Below are positions 22,801 to 35,339 of a DNA stretch of 64,000 nt, one piece after another. Numbering within the stretch: position 1 is the first letter of the stretch; every line of letters begins with the position of its first letter. Below the pieces are notes generated by a model. It ran no database searches. It saw nothing but the letters and a program-made list of their open reading frames with translations, and was not told where the DNA came from. The stretch covers positions 9,028,148-9,092,147 of the forward strand of contig CM038726.1 of the NCBI GenBank assembly GCA_021613375.1, written 5' to 3'. Both the position numbers and the translations under genes were made by a program. Source of the DNA: Megaleporinus macrocephalus (taxonomy: Eukaryota; Chordata; Actinopteri; Characiformes; Anostomidae).

Positions 22801-25800
22801 ATAAGTTGGGTTGGTAGGGTGAGCTTAACAACACTGGACCATGTCTTGCGCAGAAATAATCTGAGGATGAAGCAGGTCCACAGGGTGCCATTGGAATGCA
22901 ATTCAGAAAGGGTCAAAGCAACGTGTCAAAGAATTGTGACATGACTATGTACGTCCTATACAATCCCACAATTGATGCATACTCTCACCAGTGTATAAAT
23001 TGTTCCTTAATCCATTTTCATAGTTTTGTATTGTAATCATAATGATAGTGCTTCACAATAGTGACCACATGTCTATTTCTGATATTGTCATGTATTGAGT
23101 TCTTAAGCTAGAGGTGGCTGCAGTGGTGCACCAGTTCATCTTGATTGATGAGGTTAGATTCAACCTCACAAAAAGATGAAAGACTCTCACATTGCTTGTG
23201 ATGTGGATGAGGTGCGGTGGCCAGACTGAAACAGAATAGAGGATGCAGCATAGTTTTTTTTGCCATAACTTAAAAAAGCAGTACATTTTTCTGTTGTTTT
23301 TTTATGTAGACCACTGTATGTGCAACTTGGTTTGGTTTACACTGTTTTGTGGGGAAAATACAATATATTTGTTATCGTGTATTTGTGTGTTCCGAGTATA
23401 AAATAAAATTCTAAAATAGTTTGCAACACACTTACTGTATGTCTGTATGTCTTTAGTGAGTGTAACACTGAAAAAACGGCCTAAGTCTATTATGGCAAAT
23501 GGAGAAGAAGCGTTTTCCATTCATCATAGTGTTTTACGCTGAGCACATCAGTGTTCAACTGGTTCTTTTAAATGTCTGTTCATATGATGGTTTGTGTGTG
23601 TCATCTGAAAACAAAATAGCATTGTGAGAAGAGAGAACATTGTTTTGAATGTAAAGTTTTATTTTGCAGGAGAATTGAGCGGTTCTGCCCATTGTGTGTG
23701 TGTTCTTTATTTGTGTGTTTCTGAGAGTATGAGGCATGCTTTCAGAAAATGCATGTAAACAATCAAGAAAAACTGTAATAATGAAGTATTAGTAATTGAT
23801 CAGCTGGAATATGAAGTAAATACAGAACAAACAGGTTACAGACAGTCAGAGAAGTGCAGCAGAAAGTCAGACTTATTGAGATGATCGGGTTCACTTCTCA
23901 GAAGATACAGAACATCTCACACTTTAAAACAGCTTAATTTTTATCTCTTTAAGCTTAGAGAGACGCAAGCTTCTTAATTCAGAAATTAACTGCAACCAAA
24001 TATACTTTAATGGCAGAGGAGCAGATGGAGTGCTGTGAGCTGACTGATGTCAACTCCAGCCCAAATAGTGTGAGGAGATGGCTGAGAGTATTGTATCCCC
24101 ATTTTCAATGGGTTGTTAGATGTTTCAGATGGTACTGGTGTGGGGTGATGATCTGTTTGAGGTGCTAAAAATCTGAATTTCTGAGATAGAAATGAGAAGA
24201 GAGTCAGTGGTTATATCTAAATAGCCTGCAATGAGAACGGCTCTGTGGATAATTTAGTGTTGTACTGGATGACATGTGAGACAATGAATGAAGAGCATGA
24301 AAGCCTTGTTATGATATGGATGACAGAAAGTGTCTGAGTGAATAAAGATCACTTTCCTGTCTGCTCATGCCCCAGAAGGCACTGACAATGGGTAAAGTTC
24401 CTATGTGAGTTGTCAGGCCTAGTGGCTTTAAAGGGTAAGTAGCGTTGACCAGGTAAAGATAAACCAAGGACTACCATGGTAACTGTCAAAACTGACCAAA
24501 GATTAGCATAGTTGAGGTGACCCAGAAGAGATAGAAGCTGCTGTTTGGTACAGTAGAAATATCATTGAAAGCATAAAGCATGGGTGATGTGATCAAGTTT
24601 TCCAGAGGAAGGGAAGCTTGGAATGAAAGAGTCCAGAATGAGACTGAGAGAAAAACTAAAAAAAAACCTGAGGCAGCAAAAAGTGTTAGACAGAACGCTG
24701 AGGCTGCGTGCTGGAGGTGAAAATGGGAAATTGGTAATCAGTTGTTGGTTGAGGAAGTGGAGAAAGAAGGAAGTTTACACATTGGGCATGATTCAGCAGA
24801 GGGCTTCTGGGAGGTTGTCAAATATTTGGATTACTTTGCAGTCAAATGTAAGACAACAGCAAAATAATATTTGCCATTCAGCAAACCCAAGAGAGGTGCC
24901 AGGATTCATGGTGGAGTAGAAGGACCTTAAGACAGGCACTGTGATGAACAAGCTTGAACCAGTCAATGGCATGGTCCGCCATCGCTAGGCAAAGTGAGAA
25001 GTCAGATCTGAGTATGAGGCTGTTGCAGAGGGTACCACAGGTCCATGAGGGGCGAAGAAGTTGACAAGGCGCTGGGGGAAAAACAGAGAGTCAATGATGC
25101 ATTGCCAGCACCAATGGCACGAGAAGCCAAAGGACCAGAAGAAGGGAGCAGTGATGGGGAAAGAGTTGTACCCATGCTTTCGATAAAAGGGTGGCAGGAG
25201 GAGGAGCTAATGAGAGGAGCAGCCAGTGATTGGAGAGTCAGCTGAACCAGTGGTAGAGGAGGAGGCACGGCAGTAGGTAGACCTGTAAAGAAATGGCAGG
25301 AAGATTGAGGGAAGTAGAATTGAATTGAGTGAGGGAGGGGGAGGGATGATTGAGGCATGCAGGATGATAGTGGGGAGGTGAATTTAGGGAGCAGGATATG
25401 GGCTGATTGAGGGAAGGGGTGGGATGATTATCGTAGAGAGCAGAAAGGGAAGGGGTGATTAAGGGAAAGGGACAAGGGTTGATTGAGGGATGGGGAAGGT
25501 TGATTGAGCAAGAGGGAGAAATGACTGAGCTTGAGGTAACGACACTGGAAGGGGCAGGAATGAGGAGAGGACCTTGCCAACACAGTTACGTTGTCATAAC
25601 CTTGTGACATCCTGTGGTTTCGGTGTCTGTGGTGGCGTGATGACACTGATGTTATTTCTCAGAAGCTGTGACAGCATTATACAACAATCCTGAGACTACA
25701 TAGTGGCAACATTTGTCAGTACATAGGAATCGTTCATGCATTCCAGTATGTCTTCATGAAATTTGTCAACTTACCAAGAAGTAGTCATAATACCATAAAA

Positions 25801-28800
25801 AAACATTATGTAGTAGTGAAATTGTTACATAGATAACAAAGCACGACTTGTTGATGTTGTAGCAACATTGTAAGAAAGTAGATATTGGTGTGACAACGTG
25901 TGTTCGCTGAGAGCGGCACTGAGTCAGAATTAATGTTCATATTTCCAGCCTCTCTTTAGCACTTACAATTAAACACACTGTTTATGTTACTCTGTCTTTA
26001 AGACTGATATATGTAAATGACTTCTGATTGGTCAGTATTGTGTCTTACTAAAAACACTTGCCTGAAACACTTCAGTGTAGGTGGGCGGAGCTAAACTGCT
26101 GTACGAATAGACAGATATATATTTGGATATATATAGTTGGTTTTTGTGACATCACAAGCTCAGTGGTCTCAAAACAGGCCGTATTTGCAGCTTAGTTTCC
26201 ATATATGGACTGTATGTATGGAGTCAAAATAGGGTAATAAAGATTTTGAGTAAATAAAACAATAGTCACAAATGTACTGAAACTTGCAGCTGTTTAAACA
26301 ACTACATGCACGTAAAATCCAAATCCACAAATGAACTGGAATGTGCAAACATGAAACAAAAAGTAATATTAATAATAATTCAAATGTACAAATGTGGAAA
26401 AATATTTTAAATATATAAAAATATATATTTTTTAATTTGTAGAAAAGATTTGCATTTGTAAATCCAATGTTGTGAATGTGTGAATCAGTACTGCTGAAAG
26501 TGTGGAGGTAAAAATCCTCACATTCACCTTCTCTGCTGCAGTTGTGGAACTCTTGCTGCAGTTGTGAATTTTGACCCTGTTTTGACGGCTAATTCATGGA
26601 CCAATAGGAAAACTTAAGCTGGACCAATCAGATTGCGAGGTTTGGTTAACCAATCAGACCACTGATTTGGTGCTGTCACTTCTACATGCTGTTGGAACGC
26701 CCAAACTCCGTCATGGCGCTTCCAGGCACAGATACAATGCTAGTTTATGTTTTTTTTAGCAGAAAGTTGGTTTTAAAGAAGATAACAGGCCGGCTCTGTG
26801 CAGTGGTTTTGCAGTGGCAGTTGTTAGTTAACTAACACAGGCATTTGCTGAGCTTTGGTCAGCTTTTGCAGTAAAACACTGTAGGACACCAGTTAGCCAG
26901 TATATCAAAACACACAAAAATTGTACAGTACCTGTTTTACTAGTAGTGAGCATGATCAACATAACTTTTAATGAACTGACTTCAGAAATTCTGAAAATGT
27001 GTGAAATTACTCATCTGTCCAAAAAGCTTAAGAGTAATAAGAGCAATTATTACTGTGGAACTTGGCCTCTTTCTTCTGCTCTCTGCCTCCCTAGCTGTTT
27101 GTGTGTTTACTGGTATGAAAGCAGTACGTTTTGTTCCTTTGTGGTTTAAATAGTCCAGATTTTCTAATAAGCACCACAGTTACTCTAAACCAGGGGTGTC
27201 AAACTCATTTTGAGGGCCACATCGGCATAATGGCTTTCCTCAAAGGGCCAGATGTAACTTATAAAAGTAACAAAATGTAACCAAATGTAATATAAAATGA
27301 ATGTAACTACTCCTTAATGTTAAATTACTCTAAATGTATTACTTATTCAATTAAAACATTACAGCTGCATGGAAAAAATATGTTTGCTTGTTGCTCTGTT
27401 TTAACATAAATCCTTTTAATTTGTCATGTCAAACCACAAACTCCATCAATCAAGGATCAAACTATTCAAGTGAATAAAAAATATCATCAAACAAGAAAAG
27501 TTATAATATTAACTTTGATCAAAATGTTTGACATATTGAAATGAGGCTTAATTAGTATAAAATCGAAAATTGTGAGCTGCTAAGAGCATGTGTGACAGAT
27601 AAAAAAAAAAACATTGCTTTCATTACAATAAAAACATAAAACCTGCAAACACTAAATACAAAAGCAACTACACGTATCTGTGCTTTCATCAACAGCTAAT
27701 GAAAAAGCTGTGTAGCTGCGTGACTCCTCGGCCAGCTAGTTCCTGCTAGTTCCTTAACTCGGTCAGCGATGGTGTTTCTTGGCAAACTGACATTGTTAGA
27801 AGTCTGTATCTGGTCGGGACACACCTGCTCACAGACCTTCAGCATGCACTGCTTCAAAACACTTTGAAGCATGGGCGATTTCTTCAGCCACAATAAAGCT
27901 AGCTTTCACTGCCGCATTGTTTTTGGCTTTGGTGAACAGATTCTGCTGCGACTTCAGTTTGCCTTTTAATTCTTTTGCAATCTGTTGCTTTTCTTGAAGG
28001 CTAGCTTTGCCGTACTGAGCTCCGTGCTTGGTGTCAAAATGCCGGCGTAGATTGTCTCTTTAATAACCGACATGTTGCTCTGTAACACAAAAGGCATACC
28101 GGTCTTTTGCCTTGAAGCACTTTGTTGAAACAGCCGTCCATCTGCATCAACTTTTCTTTTTCTGCACATTATGGGATCGGCCGCATTATCACATCAATGA
28201 CTACACTGTCCTCTAGTGGCAGTAAGTTGTAACACAATCGACATGCATTGTGGGAAATTTAGTTTTTGGTCAAAGCACGCTTCTGACCTATTTATTTTTA
28301 GACACTAAGACCTTTCAAGCTCTCGTGGGCCACATAAAAGGAAACTTTACCAATTTTTCCAAACTACATCAAAGTCTTTCATTTAAAAAACTATTTTATA
28401 TTAAAATTAAAATTTTCATGATACGGCTCTTTAAAACTTTTACACAACATCTTTCAGTGATATAATGGTTTAGTATATATTTTCAATATTGTAAAGTTTT
28501 CTTTTCTCTCTAATCTGTTATAGATGTCATCATTTCTCAGGTGAGTACATTATTCTAAATAGACCACATTTCCTTAATAATCTGCTTTAATATGAATTTA
28601 ATAAATCTATGAATATAAACATTATTGTGTGTAAATGTGTGCAGAGTTTATTCTTCATAAAGTTTACATTAATTGAGCTTCTTTGATGTTGATTTCTCTT
28701 TCATGGTGTTGAGTTGATGTTATTATAGTGTTAATGCTGATCAGTGTTCTGTAAGTGATCATGATCCTCAGACGCTGCAGAGCTGGAACTAGTTTTAATT

Positions 28801-31800
28801 CCTCTTTTCTGATTTGGGTGTTTCTGTGGATCTGATACTCTCTTCCCATGAGGTCCTGATTGATGAATGATTTATTCTGAAAACTGAAAGTATAAGATGT
28901 AAAATAGCTTTTATTCAGTTCTTAATTAAATATTGTGTGTGATGATCACAGCACAGTCTCTGTAGTGTATGTGTGAACTCTGTCTCAGTCAGACTGTGTT
29001 TAAAGTCCCACAACTGTAAACAAATAATGAACATAATGCTGATTAAACACGACTTTAAAAGATGCTGATTTTCAAACACAATATCAGTTTAAATCAGTTC
29101 AACTCATCAGAGTCTCTACTGTTATTAATATCAGCTCTCAGTGATTCATACTGACACACCAACAGTGATTTAAACAGAGAAACACTTACTGATCACATAA
29201 CATACAGAACGACGTCATACATAAAATCTTGCACTGTTTTATTCAGAGAGAAAGAAAATGGAAAGAAGAGGAAAGAATGAAAATGGAGGAATCTACTCTG
29301 CTGACTGGTGAGGATGATCATGTTTATTTTTGTAAGCGTGTGTGTTTTAAGGTGATTTTGGTATGATGTATAGTTTAGACTGCTTGTGAGTTTAGTTGTT
29401 TGATTCATGAGATTTAATATAAAACTATTATCCATGTGATACACTTATAATAAAGAAAATATATGTAACTAGGATCTGATTAATCTTAAATAGATTCCTT
29501 TTCACAGTTTTTTCTCTCTTCTACATATTAACACCTCAGATTTTTAGTAGTGAGTAAATGTTTGGTCCTTTGATCTAAATATTAACACACCTCCGACAGA
29601 GGAAACACTTCTGCATATTTTAATGCACAATCATTGTTTATTAAAATAAAATAAAATTTGGATTTCATTGTATTTTATTCTGAAAAATATATATTTTTTT
29701 CTCTGTACATGTTAACTTATTTTCACCAGGATTGCTTCAACATTTTCATTCAAGTTCAAATTTTTTTTGTAGGCAATTTTTTAAATAGCACAATTTAGTG
29801 TTCTTGAAATAAATGAAAGCTTAAGGAAAATCAAAAGAAGAAATAAAAGATATTTTTAAAAATGAAGAAAAAAATGTTAGGGTTAAATGTTAATATTATT
29901 TAAATGTTAAATAATATGCAAATGGAATCCTGAGAACTAACACCTCAGGGACGCATTTTGAAAAACAGATTCACTAAAATAAACGTAAAGACTTAAAGAT
30001 ACAGACAACAAAATAAAGTATAAAATATTGAATGAACAGAAATGAAAATAGTGTTTAAATCAAGTGTAACAAAAAAGGTAAAATGTTAAAGGAAAATGTT
30101 TATGGGGTGAATTACCATCCAATAAAACAACAAAAACAATTAGTTTTATTTGTCAAGTAGTTTTTTAACCCTACGTTACTCCAGTTACCCTCTTACACCA
30201 TGTTTACGCTACATAGCCTGCACTTAAAATTCAGTCCACACACATTCAGTTCATCAGCGTTAATACAGAGTTTTGCATTATCCAAGAAAGTCCAAGTCCA
30301 CCAATAATGAAAGACACGCTCACTTTGAATTCCTAGAAAAGATGATATGATCCGCTACCAGAACTAAACAGTTCCTCAAACAAAGGTCTAAAGAAGAAGG
30401 ACACTCTCTTTTCTCCCCCCCCCCCCTCCATGTTCATCTCTTGTAGATAAATACACTCAACTTAAACAACACTGCCCCCTGGTGTCCAGATAGCTAAACG
30501 TGTGTCTGATACTACTAATACTGATAATATTAGGTAAATACCTGCAGAGACTGATATAAATATAATACAGTACATAGTATTACACTGTAGTCTGTCTGTA
30601 AGTTATAGATGTGAAAATGTTGAACTAGCTGTGCATCAGTGTTTATTAGTGTTAGTGCTTGTTTATAAACAAAAAACATAAGTGTCTTTATTAAAAAACA
30701 GTGAATAACATCAAACAGAAAACTGATAAACTCCTAAATGCAAAAACTATTTTAACAGTTCAGAAGAACTTTATCATAAATTGTTTCTTTAGTTGATAAA
30801 TTATATCAGATTAAACACACACAGTATAAAGTAACACACTGTAACACTACACTGTTCAATTACAGAATTAAGAGAGGAGAGGTTTCCTGGACCTGTACTG
30901 AAGAACTTAATGAGCTTAATTGAAGAAAAGAAAGTTCTGGATGAAAAGCTAAAGGAAGCGGAGACTGAACTGGAGAAAACAGTCAAACAGGCAGACAGTA
31001 AAGAAGAGGAGGAACATGTGGGGATAGAGAAGATCAGAGAGATCAGCCTGGAGATCAGAGAGATGCAGGAAAGAAGAGTGAGAGAAAGAGTGGAGATGAG
31101 ACAAACAGAGGAAGAGGAGATAAAAAGAAATATGAAAGCTGCTGTGGATTATTTGAGGAGCTCAGAGGAAGAAGTTAAAAACATAGAGGAGAAGATAAAA
31201 CAGCATAAAAAACAGAAACATGAATGTGAGGAAAAGTTCTCAGAGGAGAGAAATGAAGAGAAGAGGAGAGAGCTGGGGAGAGAGGTGGAGAGAGAAGATG
31301 AGCAGATGAAGGAGGCTGAAGATGAGCTGAAAAGAATACAGGAGGAAAGGAGGATAATGGTGAAGAAACTCAAACTGGAGATGGAGATCAGAGAGAAGAA
31401 TGCAGTAGAAGATACTCACTTCATCAGGAAGCTGCCTGAACTCATTACTCACACGTTTCTAACCAACAGACAGAAAGAGTTTGATAGTAAGATAAATGCA
31501 AAAGAGAGAGAGTTAGAAACACTGAAAGAAAACATCTCAGAGATAGAGAAAGATAAAGAAAAACAACTAGAAGAGAGAAATAAGACTTTAGAAGAGAAAA
31601 ACAAACAACTTGAACAACAAGATGCTGAATTAGAAAAAAATACAAAAACAATAGAAAACAAAAATAAAACAATAGAGGAGAAGAATGAACAGCTGAGAGA
31701 GAAAGAGAGTCTACTGGAGAACACAGTGAAAGAGGTGGACAGCAGTAAAAAACAACTGGACACACTGAGAAAGGTACTGCAGGACAAGAGCAGCAAACTA

Positions 31801-34800
31801 CAGGAGATGATGATCCCACTGGAAGAACAGAAAACTGAAGTCACTCGTCAGCAGAAAGAGTTTGAAGAGAAAGAACAACAACTTAAACACACAGGTAAGA
31901 ATTTAACACACAGACTGATTAGAAAATATCTGAGTGATCAAATTAATATTGTCTTTATCATTTCAGCACAGCAGAATTCTGACCTACAGACTGAAACTGA
32001 AACCCTGAAAAGTATCATTTCATCACAGATGACTGGTGAGTTTTCAGGTTTAAGCTCAGCAGTTTCAGTCTTTATTAACTGTGTTCATTAATGTACCTGA
32101 ATCATTGTCAACACACACTAGCAGTCAAACCTTTAGCATATCAGCATATGTATGAGTTCAGTCCTGCTGGAAAATCACCAGGAGAGAGAATTTATAGTGA
32201 GGAGAACTGACACTCAGTGTGTTGTAGGTCTGTTAGACGCTAGAGGGCGCTCCGCTCCCGAGACAGTCCAGAATGACTGACAGAGAACAGCATGAAAATC
32301 TTCAGCACTGCTGTTATTTTTCTGATATATATTATTAAAAAAAAAACATTAAAATTCTACTTTCTGAAATGAAAAATAATTCCAACATAAAATGAAAAGT
32401 AAAGTAAAATTTTTGTTAGCCTTTTATTTCCATAAACTCCCATTTATTAAGGATTTACTCAATGGTGCCCTATAGTGTTCTGCAGTCATGTGTTTAGTAC
32501 AATGGGAGAGATATGAACTGATCAGGATCCCCTTAAACTGATTCTAACTTGAGAGAATGTCAAGAGTATGTAAATCAGCAAACTAGTGAATTAGAAGATA
32601 TATTTGATTTGTTTATATTCTTTGGTGTGTGTATAATTTGGTGTGTATTATATTAGAGTGCTGATTTTTTCCAGGTTTTTTTAAGAGATAAAATCTGCAT
32701 GTCTCTTTAGCAGCTAATAAACTTACTGCTGTTAAATCTCAATACTGTATATCTGTAAACTGACTAATTGTTTCCAGACTTTGTTAAATAGAAATAAAGT
32801 CTGTTTTACTTTAATGTGTCCTTTTCAGCTAATAAACTTACTTTCTCTGAATTGATGTTTTCTTACAGATTTAACTGAAAAGAACAAAAAGCTCAAAGAA
32901 ACAAATACTATTATAACTGAGAGAGACACACAGTTAATGGAGAGAGAAAAACAAGCTGAGGAGAAAAACAGACTTCTGACTGAAAATACAGCAACACTTC
33001 AGATGAAGAACAAAATATTAGAAGAGAAAGAAAAACTTCTCACAGAGACACAAGATGAACTGATACAAACAATAAAGAAATCAGAGAATCATAGAATACA
33101 AAGAGAAGAAATGGAGAAAAGACTTGTGGAGAAAGATGAAGAATTAAAAGAGATAAAACAACAACTGAATGATAAAGAAATAAAACTGAAAGAGAAAGAC
33201 GCAACTATAAAAGAACATTTAGAGATTATTGAACAACAGAAAACTGAACTGAGTGAAAAAGACAAACAGCTGGAAGAGAAGGAGAAACTTCTAAGTGAGA
33301 GAAACACACAGCTAATGGAAAGAGAGAAGCAGGTTGAGAAGAAAGACAGACTTCTAGAGGAGAGAAACAAGCAGCTGAAGGAAAGAACAGATTCAGACTC
33401 ATCAGGTCCAGCCTGTAAGTAACTGTTAGAATTGTGTGAAGTTACAAACAATTAAAATAGAAATATTACATGTTTAATTATTCATATTAACATTGATCAC
33501 ACACTGTAGGTGTTACACTAGAATACATGTTTAAATATGAATAAAAATAATGATATAATAATATACGATATATAAAACATTATAATCTAATAATAAACTA
33601 AACATACTAAAATATAATGTACTGTCCTTATTTTATAATAATTACACAGCAGGTCATTAAACTCATACAGAGATTTTACACTATATACCATCTACAAACT
33701 ACTCAATAACAATCTTCATTATATGTGGTTCTTCTGTTTCATAGTCAGTGGAGAGACTCCAGAATCTGCAGCACCACTCAGGAGAAGAAACAGTAAAGAA
33801 CATCCTCCAGATAGTAAATAATTTCAGTTTCATACAGTCATATACATTTCTCTGAACAGAATGATCATCAGGTTATAATAAGTGATTAAAATCCTCATTC
33901 TTGTTGATCTGCAGTGAGTGGAGAATCCTCTAGTTCAGCCTCTCCAGTGTCAGTTCCTGGAGCAGAACTCAGGCTGGTGCTGCTGGGGAGGACTGGATGT
34001 GGGAAGAGTGCAGCAGGAAACACCATCCTGGGCAGAGAGGAGAGGAGCCAGGCTGGAGCGTCTACAGTGAGGCAGCAGAGTGAGAGCAGACAGGGGGAGG
34101 TGGCTGGGAGGCAGGTGACTGTGGTGGACACTCCTGACTGGTTCTGCCCTGGACTCTCTCTGGAGGACCTGAGACAGGACGTGGGAAGCTGTGTCCATCT
34201 GTCTGCCCCAGGACCCCACGTCTTCCTCCTAGTCATACCAGTGAAGCAGTCTACAGGAGAGGAGAGAGGGATGCTGGAGAAAATGGAGGAGATCTTTGGA
34301 GAGAGATGTTGGAGGAACACCATGATCCTTTTCACTGTTACTGATGAAGTCCAGGAGAAGAACATTGAAGAGTTTATCCAGTCAGGAAAGCAGGAGGTCC
34401 GGAGACTTGTAGAGAAATGTGGGAACAGGTTTCACTCTCTCAGCATTAAGGACAGTGGAGATGCTTCTCAAACCTCAGAGCTGCTGGAGAAGATAGAGAA
34501 GATGGTGGAAGGAAACAAAGAGAAGTTCTACAGCAGTGAGATCTACCTGGAGATCGAATCTCAGATCAAAGAAATAGAGAAAAGAATTGTGAGAGACATT
34601 GTGAGAGAGAGAGGAGATAAGAGAGAGAGAAGAAAGAGAAACTAGAGAGAAACTGGAGAGATGTGTACAAGAGACGTTCATGAAGTTTACAGAATTGACT
34701 GCTGACTTCCATACAAAACTAAATCAGCATGAAGAGCGAATAGTTAAACTAGAGAAAACGCTGAAAGAGGAAAGAGATGAGAAGAGAAAAATAGAGCTAG

Positions 34801-35297
34801 AGAGAGAGATGGAAAGAGAGGTTCAACAGAGGGATGAGGTTCAGTTGGAGTTAAAGAGACTGAAAGAAGAGAGTGAAAAGGAGAGGAGAGAGATGGAAGA
34901 GAGACACAGACAGGAGATGGAGGAGATCAGAGAGACATATGAAGGAGAAGATAAGATGGAGGCAGAGAGAAACCTCATGAAGATCATCCTGCCTGAACTC
35001 CAGCGGAGAACCTGGGAGCTTTTAACGAAGAAACAGAAAGATTTTGATTGTAGGATGGATGAAAAGGAGAGAGAGATAGAAACACTGAGGTGGAGAATCA
35101 GAGAGGGAATCACAGCAGGAGGAGATGATCATCAGGAGGACACTAGAGGAGTGTTCAGCAGGTTAACACAGCTGCTGTTTTGGTGGACAGGCAGAGATCC
35201 AGTTATGATCACTCTGTCAGATCAGTGACTTGATACACATTTAAAGTGTTCAAAAACAACAACATTACTCATGTTAACACTACTAAAACTACTACGG

Positions 35298-35339
<42 letters not shown>

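Noticed and set aside
24623..25358. Frames of 98 and 118 codons in 24.6-25.4 kb
   Set aside because: Biased purine-rich composition, no recognisable domain, no phase-compatible splice sites.
31445..31844. Long minus-strand Ser/Phe/Leu-rich frames (also 33089-33451 and 34841-35113)
   Set aside because: They are shadows of GAA/GAG-rich coiled-coil exons on the plus strand.
33895..34365. 156-codon minus-strand frame opposite the GTPase
   Set aside because: The plus strand carries a full set of GTPase motifs in a well-supported exon; this is its antisense shadow.
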